Part shown: positions 20,095-29,584 of the stretch, in pieces
How positions within the stretch are numbered: position 1 is the first letter of the stretch
How the letters are laid out: each line of letters starts with the position of its first letter
NCBI GenBank assembly: GCA_963753135.1
Contig: CAVWBA010000022.1
Location: 4,864 to 68,863 of the forward strand
DNA: 64,000 nucleotides
Direction of reading: 5' to 3'
Source of the DNA: Roseiarcus sp963753135
GTDB lineage: Bacteria; Pseudomonadota; Alphaproteobacteria; Rhizobiales; Beijerinckiaceae
The notes under the pieces: model-generated
What the model saw: only the letters and a program-made list of their open reading frames with translations
Told to the model about the DNA's origin: nothing
Database searches by the model: none
Made by a program: the position numbers and the translations under genes

Positions 20095-21317
20095 ATGAGC
20101 AAGCTCGACAAGCCCAATTCCTATCGCGCGGGGCCGAACGAGCGCGGACGCTTCGGCATTTACGGCGGACGCTTCGTCCCCGAGACGCTGATGCCGCTCA
20201 TTCTCTCGCTCGAAAAGGCTTATGAGGAGGCGAAGGCCGATCCGGCTTTCAAGGCCGAGCTCAACCACCTGCTCAAACACTATGTCGGGCGCCCGAGCCC
20301 GCTCTATTTCGCCGAGCGGCTGACCGAAAAACTCGGCGGCGCCAAGATCTACTTCAAGCGCGAGGAGCTGAACCACACCGGCGCGCACAAGATCAACAAC
20401 GTGATCGGCCAGATTCTGCTCGCTCGGCGCATGGGCAAGAAGCGCATCATCGCCGAAACCGGCGCGGGCCAGCATGGGGTTGCGACGGCGACCGCCTGCG
20501 CGCGCTTCGGCCTCGAATGCATCGTCTATATGGGCGCGCTCGATGTCGAGCGGCAGAAGCCGAACGTCTTTCGTATGAAGATGCTGGGCGCGGAAGTGAG
20601 GCCCGTCGAGCAGGGCGCGAAGACCCTCAAGGACGCGATGAACGAGGCCTTGCGCGACTGGGTGACCAACGTCCGCACGACCTATTATTGCATCGGCACC
20701 GTCGCTGGCCCGCATCCTTACCCGGCGATGGTGCGCGACTTCCAGTGCGTGATCGGCGAGGAGACGCGGGCACAGATGCTCGAACTCGAAGGGCCGACTG
20801 CCGGACAGCCTCGTCGCCTGCATCGGCGGCGGCTCGAACGCCATCGGCCTCTTTCACCCCTTCCTCGATGAGCCGCAGATCGAGATGTTCGGGGTCGAGG
20901 CGGCCGGGCACGGGCTCGACGTTCCGGGCGGCCACGCGGCCTCGATCAATGGCGGGCAGCCCCGGCGTGCTGCACGGCAACCGCACTTATCTACTGCAAA
21001 CCGACGATGGTCAGATCGTCGAAGGCCATTCGATTTCCGCCGGCCTCGACTATCCCGGCGTGGGGCCTGAGCATTCGTGGCTCAATGACGTTGGCCGGGT
21101 GACCTATCTCGCGGCGACCGACAGGGAGGCGCTGGACGCTTTCCTGCTCTGCTCGAAGCTCGAGGGCATCATTCCCGCGCTCGAGCCCGCGCACGCCTTG
21201 GCCAAGGTGATCGAGCTCGCGCCGAAACGCCCGAAGGATCATCTGATGGTGCTGAATCTGTCCGGTCGAGGCGACAAGGACATCTACTCCGTCGCCGAGT
21301 ATCTCGGCGGCATGTGA
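20095..21317 (+). CDS. trpB: Tryptophan synthase beta chain TrpB (two frameshifts)
   Basis: PLP enzyme condensing indole with serine. About 407 residues. GIYGGRFVPETLMPLI, the PLP lysine in ELNHTGAHKINNV, AETGAGQHGVATATAC, VACIGGGSNAIGLF and DYPGVGPEHSWL are all recognisable. Frame changes near 20797 and 20955 break the reading frame within conserved text. ATG with GGAG upstream, directly after trpF. In most relatives trpA follows; here a cupin gene on the other strand follows instead, so the alpha chain must be elsewhere. Confidence 0.9.
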
Positions 21318-21324
21318 AGCGCTC

Positions 21325-21750
21325 TTACTGCGGCGCCGGATGGAGCCCGTGACGCAGCATGATGTCCTTCATTTTTGCAGGATCCGGCGCGCCTTCGGCA
21401 ATGAGCGCCGCGATCTCGCGAAAATAGCCGGGTCCGAGAACGCCGGGCGTCAGGATGCAGAGACAACGCGCCGCCTCCTGCGCATCGTTGCGGAACGCGT
21501 GAACGATCCCGCGCTTGATGAAGATTGACTGACCGGGTTTGAGCACGACGTCCCGACCGCCGAGGCGCCAGGTCGACTCTCCGGCTAACCCGTAAATGGT
21601 TTCATCCCAGCTCTCATGATAATGCGCGATCGGCATGCGGGCGTTGGGTTCAACCGTCATCTCGAAGGCGTCGAGGCTGCCGGCGGTGTCGTCTTTCGTC
21701 TGAAGGAACCGAAGCTCGAGTCCGCCGATCCGAATCGTCTCTGACGCCAT
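21325..21750 (-). CDS. Cupin-domain protein
   Basis: A 141-residue single cupin. Motif 1 includes PIAHYHESWDETIYGLAG (metal-ligand histidines and glutamate), and motif 2 is LKPGQSIFIKRGIVHAFRN (final histidine). Such proteins bind a metal and act as isomerases, dioxygenases or sensors; this one is not assignable. The 5' end overlaps the 3' end of the next minus-strand frame. It converges on trpB with only a few bases between the stops. Confidence 0.8.
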   Translation of the reverse strand: MASETIRIGGLELRFLQTKDDTAGSLDAFEMTVEPNARMPIAHYHESWDETIYGLAGESTWRLGGRDVVLKPGQSIFIKRGIVHAFRNDAQEAARCLCILTPGVLGPGYFREIAALIAEGAPDPAKMKDIMLRHGLHPAPQ

Positions 21751-22148
21751 GGGACCTCCCTTGCGCTGTTCTTCGCGCCGATCATCGCGGTCGCGATTGA
21801 GTTCTCGCTAGACGCGTTGGCTGCGCCGCTCGCGCGGTGGCTGGCTTTGACCTGTCGCACCGCTGCGAGCTGCCCCTTGAGAATGTCGAGCGCATCCTGC
21901 TCGTCAGGTTTCAGACCCTCGAGCTTGACATGCTTCAGAATGACTTCCAGCGCATCGCCGATGCGGCCAAGCTGCCGCCCATAGCTGCCAACCGTTTTCA
22001 GGATTTTGCGTTCCAGGTCGGAGTCGCCGGCGCCGCCGAGATCGATGTTGACGAGGCCGAATTGACCGCCCTGCTGAGTGAAGGTCATGGGATTGATCGC
22101 TTGCCAGAGTTGATCCGGCGCGAGGGAGATCTGGAAGGGTGTGGACAT
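21657..22148 (-). CDS. Hypothetical protein
   Basis: About 163 residues starting MSTPFQISLAPDQLWQAINP at an ATG behind GGAGG. The middle has a heptad-like helical stretch (LERKILKTVGSYGRQLGRIG then ALEVILKHVKLEGL). The last 30 or so residues overlap the start of the cupin gene in another frame and are low in information, so a frameshift near the end is possible and the true stop may lie earlier. Family not recognised. Confidence 0.55.
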   Translation of the reverse strand: MSTPFQISLAPDQLWQAINPMTFTQQGGQFGLVNIDLGGAGDSDLERKILKTVGSYGRQLGRIGDALEVILKHVKLEGLKPDEQDALDILKGQLAAVRQVKASHRASGAANASSENSIATAMIGAKNSAREVPWRQRRFGSADSSFGSFRRKTTPPAASTPSR

Positions 22149-22245
22149 GGAGCCTCCTGGCTGATCGAAATGCAAAGAATGCAATGCCGACATTCTCGCC
22201 GTTCGGATCCCCCGAGTCCACGCGTCCCTGTCTAGCCTCTATCGT

Positions 22246-23436
22246 TCACGCCACCCGCCCGGCCCGGAAAGCCTCCACCGTCTGCATCACGCCGCGCAAT
22301 TCGCCTAAGCCCTTGAGGCGGCCGATGAACGAATAGCCGGGATTGACGCGCTTCGTGCCGTCGTCGCCGAGCAAGTGGCCGTGGTCGGGACGCATCGGAA
22401 TTTCGGCGTCGGCGCGGCCCTCAGCGCGGCGCCGGTCCTCTTCCGCCATCAACGCCGCGACGAGGCGGACCATGTCGGATTCGCCGGCGAGATGGCCGTC
22501 CTCGAAGAACGAGCCGTCGGGCTCCCGTTTGACGTTTCGCAGGTGCGCGAAATGTACGCGCGGGCCGAACTCCTTCGCCATGGCGACGACATCGTTCCGG
22601 GCGCTGGAGCCGAACGAGCCGGCGCAGAACGTAAGGCCATTGGCAGGAGACGGGGCGGCTTGAAACAGCTTGCGCGCGTCCTCGACCGTCGACATGACCC
22701 GCGGCAGACCGAAAATCGGGAACGCCGGATCGTCGGGATGGATGGCGAGGCGAGCGCCTTCCTCTTCGGCCACAGCGGCGATCTCGCGCACGAATTCGAT
22801 GAGATTCGCGCGCAGGTCTTCGACCGTCACGTCCTTGTAGGCCATCAGAGCGCGCTTGAAGCTCTGCCGGTCATAGGTGAAGTCGCGCGCCGGCAGCCAG
22901 TCGATCAGCGTCCGCTCCAACTCCTGCATTTGCCGCGGCGTCATCGCCTCGAAGCGCGCACGCGCCGCAGCGATACGCTCCGTCGCATAGTCGCCCTCGG
23001 CCCCGTCGCGCCCGAGGATGAAGAGGTCATAAGCTCCATAGTCGATTGCGTCGAAGCGCAGCGCGGTCCCGCCGCTGGGAAGCGGCCAGTTGAGATCAGT
23101 GCGCGTCCAGTCGGTGACGGCCATGAAATTGTAGCAGAAGGTCTTCACGCCAGCGCGCGAAGCGTTGCGGATCGATTGCTTGTAGTTGTTGATCTTGGCG
23201 CGGAATGCGCCGCTGCGCGTCTTGATCTCCTCGCCGACGCCAATGCTCTCGGCCACCGACCAGACGAGGCCCGCGGCTTCGATCTCGGCCCGGCGCTTCA
23301 AGACCTCGCCTTTGCTCCAGACTTCGCCCCGGTTCATGTGATGAAGCGCGCTGACGACGCCGACGGCGCCGGCCTCACGGACATTTTCGAGGCTGACCGG
23401 ATCGTCAGGGCCGAACCAGCGCCAGGTCTGCTGCAT
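22246..23436 (-). CDS. uxuA: Mannonate dehydratase UxuA
   Basis: A 396-residue enzyme converting D-mannonate to 2-keto-3-deoxygluconate in glucuronate catabolism, the usual length for the family. WRWFGPDDPVSLENVREAGA, GVVSALHHMNRGEVW, FCYNFMAVTDWTRTDL and the metal-site region AIHPDDPAFPIFGLPRV, plus MRPDHGHLLGDD near the end, are diagnostic. Complete in one frame. No other uronate genes are adjacent, so it may work with enzymes elsewhere. The region just upstream holds a short repeat shared by many genomes of this order. Confidence 0.93.
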   Translation of the reverse strand: MQQTWRWFGPDDPVSLENVREAGAVGVVSALHHMNRGEVWSKGEVLKRRAEIEAAGLVWSVAESIGVGEEIKTRSGAFRAKINNYKQSIRNASRAGVKTFCYNFMAVTDWTRTDLNWPLPSGGTALRFDAIDYGAYDLFILGRDGAEGDYATERIAAARARFEAMTPRQMQELERTLIDWLPARDFTYDRQSFKRALMAYKDVTVEDLRANLIEFVREIAAVAEEEGARLAIHPDDPAFPIFGLPRVMSTVEDARKLFQAAPSPANGLTFCAGSFGSSARNDVVAMAKEFGPRVHFAHLRNVKREPDGSFFEDGHLAGESDMVRLVAALMAEEDRRRAEGRADAEIPMRPDHGHLLGDDGTKRVNPGYSFIGRLKGLGELRGVMQTVEAFRAGRVA

Positions 23437-23518
23437 GCGAAGCCTCCCTATTGCGTGTCTCCCTTCTCACCCTGATCCCGAGCTTGTCGAGGGACGGGAG
23501 AGGAACCGGGCTTAAAGG

Positions 23519-24472
23519 CTAGATCTTCCGCCCCATCGCCAGATATTTCTCCGCCCGCGCGTTGCGAAGTTCGTCCGGGCCCAGATTGTGAAGCGACTTG
23601 AGCGCATCGCTGATCGCCTGGCCGGTCGAGGCGATCGCCGCCGCTGGATCGCGGTGCGCCCCGCCGAGCGGCTCGGGAATGATTCCGTCGATGATGCCGA
23701 ACTTGATCAGGTCCTGGGCGGTGATCTTCATGCCGGTCGCCGCTTCCTGCGCGCGCGAGGAATCGCGCCAGAGAATCGATGCGGCCGCTTCCGGCGAGGC
23801 CACGGTATAGATTGCGTGTTCGAGCATGAGCACGGTGTTGCAGGCGGCGATCGCGAGCGCGCCGCCCGAGCCGCCCTCGCCGATCACCACGCCGACATTT
23901 GGCACGCCGATCGAAAGGCACATGTCGATCGAACGCGCGATGGCTTCGGCCTGGCCGCGCTCTTCGGCCTCGACGCCGGGGAAAGCGCCGGCGGTGTCGA
24001 TAAGCGCAATCACCGGCAGGCCGAAACGGTCGGCGAGCTGCATGAGGCGCGTCGCCTTGCGATAGCCTTCGGGCTTTGCCATGCCGAAATTGTGTTTGAC
24101 CCGGCTCGGCGTGTCGTCGCCCTTCTCCTGGCCGATCACGCACACCGACTCGCCCTCGAATCTTCCCAAGCCGCCGACGATGGCTTCGTCCTCGCCGAAA
24201 TAGCGGTCGCCGGCGAGGGGGGTGAACTCGGCGACGAGCGCCTTGACGTAGTCGCCGAAATGCGGGCGCCCCTGGGCGCGCGCGACTTGCGTTTTCTGCC
24301 AGGGCGTGAGACTGGCGTAGAGATCCGCCAGCGTCTTCTCCGCCTTGGCCTCGAGCTTCGTAAGCTCCTCGGCGAGCGCTGGCGAATCGCCTTTCTCCGC
24401 CACGGCGCGCATTTCATCGAGACGGGCCTCGATATCCGCGACCGCCGTTTCAAAACTGAGATAGGTGCGCAT
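23519..24472 (-). CDS. accA: Acetyl-CoA carboxylase carboxyltransferase subunit alpha
   Basis: A 317-residue subunit of the carboxyltransferase that makes malonyl-CoA for fatty acid synthesis. RPHFGDYVKALVAEF, IGQEKGDDT, NFGMAKPEGYRKATRLM, LIDTAGAFPGVEAEERGQAE and the oxyanion-site IGEGGSGGALAIA are all present. The start ATG has AAGGA upstream. The open frame extends 73 codons further upstream, but that extension crosses tRNA-Trp in antisense and is not coding. Confidence 0.95.
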   Translation of the reverse strand: MRTYLSFETAVADIEARLDEMRAVAEKGDSPALAEELTKLEAKAEKTLADLYASLTPWQKTQVARAQGRPHFGDYVKALVAEFTPLAGDRYFGEDEAIVGGLGRFEGESVCVIGQEKGDDTPSRVKHNFGMAKPEGYRKATRLMQLADRFGLPVIALIDTAGAFPGVEAEERGQAEAIARSIDMCLSIGVPNVGVVIGEGGSGGALAIAACNTVLMLEHAIYTVASPEAAASILWRDSSRAQEAATGMKITAQDLIKFGIIDGIIPEPLGGAHRDPAAAIASTGQAISDALKSLHNLGPDELRNARAEKYLAMGRKI

Positions 24473-24613
24473 CCGGTCCTTGCGGCGAACCGCACGGGGG
24501 GGGTTAAGCGCGGCGCGCGGAAACTGGCGATGGGAGGCTGCGAAGTCAAGCGGACGCGTGAGCCCTGTCCGCCCTTGCTTCCTACCGCGCGTTGCGGCAT
24601 GAACGGCGTTCAT

Positions 24614-24690
24614 AGGAGTGTAGCTCAATTGGTTAGAGCACCGGTCTCCAAAACCGGGGGTTGGGGGTTCGAGTCCCTCCTCTCCTGCCA
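24614..24690 (+). tRNA. tRNA-Trp (CCA anticodon)
   Basis: A 77-nt cloverleaf with encoded 3' CCA. The anticodon stem-loop CCGGTCTCCAAAACCGG shows the CCA anticodon, and the T arm is GGGGG-TTCGAGT-CCCTC. The acceptor stem pairs AGGAGTG with CTCTCCT except for a U-U mismatch at the sixth pair (positions 24619 and 24681); relatives have CACCCCT there. Confidence 0.95.
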
Positions 24691-24716
24691 TCGGCTCTAG
24701 CCGACGGAGACTAAGC

Positions 24717-24790
24717 GCGGGCGTAGTTCAATGGTAGAACGGAAGCTTCCCAAGCTTCATACGAGGGTTCGATTCCCTTCGCCCGCTCCA
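24717..24790 (+). tRNA. tRNA-Gly (CCC anticodon)
   Basis: A 74-nt cloverleaf with fully paired GCGGGCG/CGCCCGC acceptor stem, anticodon loop TTCCCAA (anticodon CCC, reading GGG) and encoded CCA. It lies 26 bases after tRNA-Trp on the same strand and is probably co-transcribed with it. Confidence 0.95.
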
Positions 24791-24819
24791 GCCTCAAGCT
24801 GAATCCGAGCCCGAGGCTT

Positions 24820-25930
24820 TCACCCGTGAAGCCGTTCCGGTTTTCCGCGCCGCCTTGATGATCTATTGCGGTAAAGGATATTCTTGAAGTCGGCACGAAA
24901 GTTCTCAGGCGTGATGAGAATCTCCGTGGCCTTCTCCGCGTCGTAGAGACGAATCTTGCCGTTCTTAAAACCGAGCATGGCGAAGCCGTGGAATTGCGTC
25001 ACAAACTTCGTGCCAACGTCCTTGGACGCGCCTATCGACGGCACATTGACGGAGGCTTGGGCTGCGTCGGTAATCACGTTGAGCGGCGTATTGGGCTTAA
25101 TCGTCGATTACCGCCGGCTGAGCGCCCGTGACGATGTTCCAGAAGTCATTGGCGCTGATGTTGAGGGCGTCAAGGTTTTCATAAGACCCAAGCCTCACGG
25201 CGATGGCCTTCTCGATGATGGCCGCCCAGATCGTATGACCGTCCGGATCCCGCAGGTAGATGAGGGACCAACTGTCGCGGTCGCCATCGTTTGTGTACAG
25301 CACATCGCTCACGTCGATCGAGCCGCCAGGTAGATCAAATATGCCGGGTTTCCCAGACACTTCGACGGCGCCTGGGAGCTTATCTGCGCCGGTCAGATCA
25401 ACCCTGACTGCGCCGGGCAGGTTGACGGTGAAGTATCTGGCGGAGGTGAGCGTGTCGCCGGGCGGGTTGCTCAGGGTTCCCGCCGGCAGGCCCGTGAGGT
25501 CGGTGAGAACTTTGCCCGATGTCTCAGAGATCATGCTTTGGATGATGGGTCGGCCGACCGAGGTGAAGGCATATGCCGCCAGGATCGCAGCCACCGGGCA
25601 GTTCGCGATATTCTCCGCCTGCTTGACCTCGGTAAAGGATGGAACTTTCGTTTGGGGGTTGAAGCGAGGCGAGAGGACGACGTGAACGTCTTTGGGGTTG
25701 CCGTCCTTGGCGGGCGGCGGCATCCGGGTCATCTTGCCGGCGGCCTTCGTGACCGCGCCGGCCGGCTGCGATTGCGACTGCCTATCCCACAACAAACCTA
25801 TCGGGCCGGGCGCCCATCCCCCGTCATCCCACAAGCCGCCCAACGGCCCGTGGGGCGTTCCGCCATCGCCTCCGCGTAAAAGGCCCAAGGGCGCGGGCCC
25901 GTGAGCGTGACCTTTGGTGGGAATCGTCAT
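24820..25930 (-). CDS. Calpain-like (family C2) cysteine protease homologue (one frameshift)
   Basis: About 370 residues in two frames joined near 25110, where GAQPAVIDD passes into KPNTPLNVITDAAQ after one extra base. The N-terminus is a glycine/leucine/tryptophan-rich repeat: PLGLLRGGDGG, PLGGLWDDGG, PIGLLWD. The core NCPVAAILAAYA resembles the calpain catalytic-cysteine helix, and HTIWAAIIEKAIAVRLGSYE resembles the conserved calpain text before the histidine. After the frameshift, FHGFAMLGFKNGKIRLYD supplies a candidate catalytic histidine. A clear catalytic asparagine in an NPWG-like context is not visible, so activity is uncertain. No signal peptide. Confidence 0.55.
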
Positions 25931-26025
25931 GGGCGTAGCCTAAAAATGGATTCGACGGACTTAATGGCCGATATATTGGGCCCCGCGCCGGGAAAGGTCC
26001 AGAGGCGCGTGTTCAATTCATTGGG

Positions 26026-26346
26026 CTACCCCGCTCCATCGCCAACCTGGACGAGATTGAGCGCGTCGATCGCCGCGATCCGCTCGGCCTCGGTCTGCTT
26101 CAAAGCGCGCTCGAGCTCCTCGGTGCTGGAGCGGCTCGAGCCTGTGAGCACCATTCCGCCGATGGCGAGGGCGAAAGCGACGATCACACGGGTTGGCGAA
26201 TAGGCGACGAGGCCAAGAACAAACCCGGCGATCAGCGCCGGCCCGATCACGGCTGACGCCAAGCCCACGAGCCTCAACCTGCGGCTGCGCTGGATGGCGT
26301 CGCTGAGTTCCTCAATCCGAATCTCGAGCCGCTCGATCTCGTCCAT
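26026..26346 (-). CDS. Small membrane protein with terminal coiled coils
   Basis: A 106-residue protein. An acidic helical start (MDEIERLEIRIEELSDAIQR) is followed by two adjacent transmembrane segments (VGLASAVIGPALIAGFVLGL and VIVAFALAIGGMVL) and a second helical, charged tail (TEELERALKQTEAERIAAID). No family recognised. The last base of its frame is close to the calpain-like gene upstream region; it may share a transcript with the RidA gene behind it. Confidence 0.6.
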   Translation of the reverse strand: MDEIERLEIRIEELSDAIQRSRRLRLVGLASAVIGPALIAGFVLGLVAYSPTRVIVAFALAIGGMVLTGSSRSSTEELERALKQTEAERIAAIDALNLVQVGDGAG

Positions 26347-26391
26347 GAGGCGTCCAGCCCGCTCTTAAGTCCCGCAATTCGTCGGCGCCAG

Positions 26392-26808
26392 CTACGCCGC
26401 CGCCACGGCCTCAATCTCTATGAGAAACTCCGGGCCATAAAGCTTCGACACCTCGACGAGCGTGATCGCCGGCGCCGCGGGCGGACTCACGGTTGCGAAG
26501 AAGCGATTGCGAGCGTCTCGATAGGCGCCGAGCTTATCCATGTCGCGCAGGAAGACCGTCAATTTCACCAAATTGGCGGCGGTGCAGCCGACCGCCTCCA
26601 GCGCTATGGCGAGGTTGCGGAAAACCTGATCGGCCTGGGCGGCGAAGTCGTCCTTGCCAACCAACGCGCCCCCTCCGTCGACCGCGGTCTGGCCCGAGAT
26701 AAAGAAGAGGCGACCCGCGTGGACCTCGACCACTTGGGAATAGCCGGGCGGTGGTCCCAGCTCCGGCGGGTTCAACCGGCTTATGGATGCATTTGCGTCG
26801 TGTCTCAT
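26392..26808 (-). CDS. RidA-family protein (YjgF/YER057c/UK114)
   Basis: A 138-residue small trimeric enzyme family that hydrolyses reactive enamine/imine intermediates such as 2-aminoacrylate. VEVHAGRLFFISGQTAVDG, QADQVFRNLAIALEAVGC and a degenerate C-terminal motif ending GPEFLIEIEAVAA fit the family. The usual arginine after the conserved strand is not in a standard context (YRDARNRFFATVSPP then APAITLVEVSKL), so it belongs to one of the divergent RidA groups and substrate use may differ. Confidence 0.8.
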   Translation of the reverse strand: MRHDANASISRLNPPELGPPPGYSQVVEVHAGRLFFISGQTAVDGGGALVGKDDFAAQADQVFRNLAIALEAVGCTAANLVKLTVFLRDMDKLGAYRDARNRFFATVSPPAAPAITLVEVSKLYGPEFLIEIEAVAAA

Positions 26809-26905
26809 GCCCGCTTCCCGTGATCTCGAGCAATCGGAGCCTGCGTGGCGACGTTAGCCGATGTCTGGCTTTCGCCCGACAACGATCGCGTCCGCGAAGT
26901 CCGCT

Positions 26906-27688
26906 CTACGTCTCGCTCTCTTTCCCGTTGGCCTTGCCGAGAATCTCGAGCACGTTGTCGATCCCGTCGGGCGAAAGGCGGATCAGGCCCGTATAAGGGT
27001 GGCTCAATTCGAGGATGAGAAAGATCGCAATGCCGATCGACACGGCGCCTGCGAGATGCGCCAGCACGCTTACCGTGTTGGTCGCCGCGACGAGGCCATT
27101 GCCGAGAAAAAGCGCGGTCGCCCAGCAGACGACGACGGTCAGGACATGAGGCGGAAACGGATTGGCGAGCTGACGCGCCATCAGCATCTGGGTGTCGGCG
27201 AGCTTTCTCACCTGATCCCTCGCCGTCGCCAAAAGTCCCTTCTGTGCTTCGGTCGTGGGCGTCAAGCTGTCGAAAAAGCTGTTCTGGCTCTGAAATATCC
27301 ACCGCATCTCCTCGAAGGTGAACGGCTGGGGCCCCCGCTTGGCGTCGCCGAAGAAGCGGGCTCGAGAACGCTCGAGCGCCCTGAGCAGACCCGTCCGGCC
27401 GCCGGCCGCCTCAGGCCCGTAAAGTTCAAGCGCGAGATCGACTTCGGCCACCATGGGCCCGAGCGAATAGGCCTCCGACTGCTGGGTGCTGAAAACCGAG
27501 AAGGCGGTGAAGACGAGCAGTCCGAGGACGAGCGCAAGGAGCAGGCTGACGAGCCCGGTCATCGCGCCGACCGGCCCCTTGGCCGCGGTCAACACATCCG
27601 CGGGCACCTCCCATTGCAGCGCCATGCCCACGAGGCTCGCGCCGAACGTGATAGCCGCGACAAAGATCGCCCGATAGAGAGGATGCAT
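26906..27688 (-). CDS. DUF4239-type integral membrane protein
   Basis: A 260-residue protein with hydrophobic segments near residues 7-25 and 42-68 and again near 190-235. Between them is a hydrophilic helical domain (YSLGPMVAEVDLALELYGPE and QKGLLATARDQVRKLADTQ). This two-plus-two layout with the long inside helix is that of the DUF4239 family, of unknown function. Complete in frame. No operon partner is obvious. Confidence 0.7.
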   Translation of the reverse strand: MHPLYRAIFVAAITFGASLVGMALQWEVPADVLTAAKGPVGAMTGLVSLLLALVLGLLVFTAFSVFSTQQSEAYSLGPMVAEVDLALELYGPEAAGGRTGLLRALERSRARFFGDAKRGPQPFTFEEMRWIFQSQNSFFDSLTPTTEAQKGLLATARDQVRKLADTQMLMARQLANPFPPHVLTVVVCWATALFLGNGLVAATNTVSVLAHLAGAVSIGIAIFLILELSHPYTGLIRLSPDGIDNVLEILGKANGKESET

Positions 27689-27913
27689 CGGCCCTGCAGC
27701 GTTGTCAGGGCGTTCTTTCTTCTCGCCCGAGATTCCCGATTATCGCCGGGTTTGCGCTCGTGGCGCAAGCACCGGCGCTATGGCTTGCGAGCGCCGGCTC
27801 AAGCGCGTCGACATGGGAATTGTTCGGGACGCTGCACCCCCAGAGTTTGTTCTGCGTAACGAGGCCGCCGGCAGCTGCCGGCGCCCTTCACAAGGCCGAG
27901 CAGCGGCTTAGCG

Positions 27914-29300
27914 TTATCCGTTGCTGAGCGTCATCGTCGCCACCGTCACGTGCGGCCAGAGAATGCCGTTGAAGATCAGGAACACGAGCTGGGAGTACTG
28001 AAGCTGCAAATAGGTGCGCTCGGGCCAATACGGCTCGAGCATCCTGATGTCGCGGTACTCCTCGCTATCATACCGGGGATCGCGATGGCGCGGACCGTGC
28101 TCCCAGCGCACCCATTCAATCCAGAAGGTCGCGCTTGCTGAGTAGACGAAGGCGTTGGGGACGGGGTTCGTTTCGGTGGCTATGCTGGCCGGTTGGGCGG
28201 GCACGGGATTGGGCGGCGTTCGGTTGGCGACCCCCAAGAATGGGATGTTGCTGACCGTCTCATACAGGCTGCCAGCGCCAAGCGTCGGAAAACCATCCAG
28301 CGAGACGCTGTCCGTGGTGAGATTGATCGCAATGAAGCCGAGGATGTCCTGGCCGGCGATCGCCTCGCGCAAGACGGAGTTTGGATCGTCGATGAAGCCT
28401 TGGAAGCTTGCAGGGTACGGGCCGGTGCTCTGAGAGCCCGGCGCTAAAACGTCCAGGGGGACGTTGATCTCCGGGACGACATGCTGGAGGTACGGCGGCG
28501 GAGGAGCTAGGGGAGGCGGGGGAACTGGGGGAGGTGGCGTGGGGCCAGTGATTATCGGCTGGATCCCGGCGGCGGGCGGATTGGGCGGAGGCGGCGGCGG
28601 GTTAGGTTGAGCGGGAGCCCCGGGGAACGGATTCGCGTAAGGGCCGGGGAACGGCGATCGGACTGAGCCCTGGATATGTCCCGTTCGGGTTGGCGAACGG
28701 CGTCAGAGCCGGGATGTTCGGTTTGCCCGGAGTGGGCGTAGTGCCCGGATTGGGGCCCTGCATCAGCACTGTGACCCCGTGTGGAATGCTTCCCATCCTC
28801 ACGATTGCGTCCTCGTTCACAATCGTGGGCCCGTTCGTGGGGGTGGCCCCGCCCGAGGGCTGCTGGCTGCAGGGCACGTTCATGAACAGCCCCGGCTCAA
28901 TATGAAGCGCTTGGCCCGCTGTCTGCGAATATCCTCCAGGGTCATTCTTCGGAGGCTTCGGATCGGCGTCGCTGACCCGCTGGAGGTAGGTCAGACCGTA
29001 CAGGCTGAGGTCCTTTTGGTTAGCAAAACCGCGGTTCGGGACCACTCCCGGAATCACGTGAAAGTCGAAGCCGTCATTCGTTAGGTTGAGTTCGAGGAAG
29101 CGTTTGATTGCGCTATTCTCCGGCGGCTGGTTATTGTCCGGTCGCCAGATTGCATTGAAGCCAGGCCCCCTCCAGCTGCCCGTCAAGAACGCGAGCGGAC
29201 CTAATTGCAGTCCCGTTCTGAATGGCCCTTCCTGAAACCGGGGCGGCCCGTAGCCTCGTGTGTGATATCGACGATGCTCGTGATCCTCTTTTGAAGCCAT
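27914..29300 (-). CDS. Heme-binding-family (lipocalin-like) protein with proline-rich linker (one frameshift)
   Basis: About 462 residues read across two frames. The first half has GPLAFLTGSWRGPGFNAIWR, RFLELNLTNDGFDFHVIPG, PNRGFANQKDLSLYGLTYL, LHIEPGLFMNVP and RMGSIPHGVTVLMQGP, the pattern of a family often annotated heme-binding. Then come a linker rich in PPPP runs and a second half ending FWIEWVRW and LQLQYSQLVFLIFNGILWP, the normal C-terminus of the same family. The frame changes near 28605 in a GC-rich run. Heme binding is a database label for this family and not demonstrated here. Confidence 0.6.
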
Positions 29301-29584
29301 AGCGAAGCCTCCTAATCGGTTTGGTGAAGATGAGGACTGACCAGCCCAGGGCGCCTTAGCGCAGACAATAATTACTGCAAAGAAATGGATAATAGAACGA
29401 ATGAAACCGAGCCCGCGAGCCCGGTGTTGTTGAGCATGATCACTAAGCTCGCGCTGTGACGTGGCTCACAGTGCGACGTCCGATCGAAGGAGAATCCGAT
29501 TGGCGAGGCGCCGTGATTTCTGCGAATGCTGGTGAGGCTGGTCGAGCCGTCTTTTCGTGAAACTTCGAGCCACAGGCGCCAATC

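Noticed and set aside
24473..24691. Upstream extension of accA by 73 codons
   Set aside because: It reads through tRNA-Trp in antisense (EGLEPPTPGFGDRCS), a well-known spurious peptide; the ATG at 24472 has a good ribosome-binding site.
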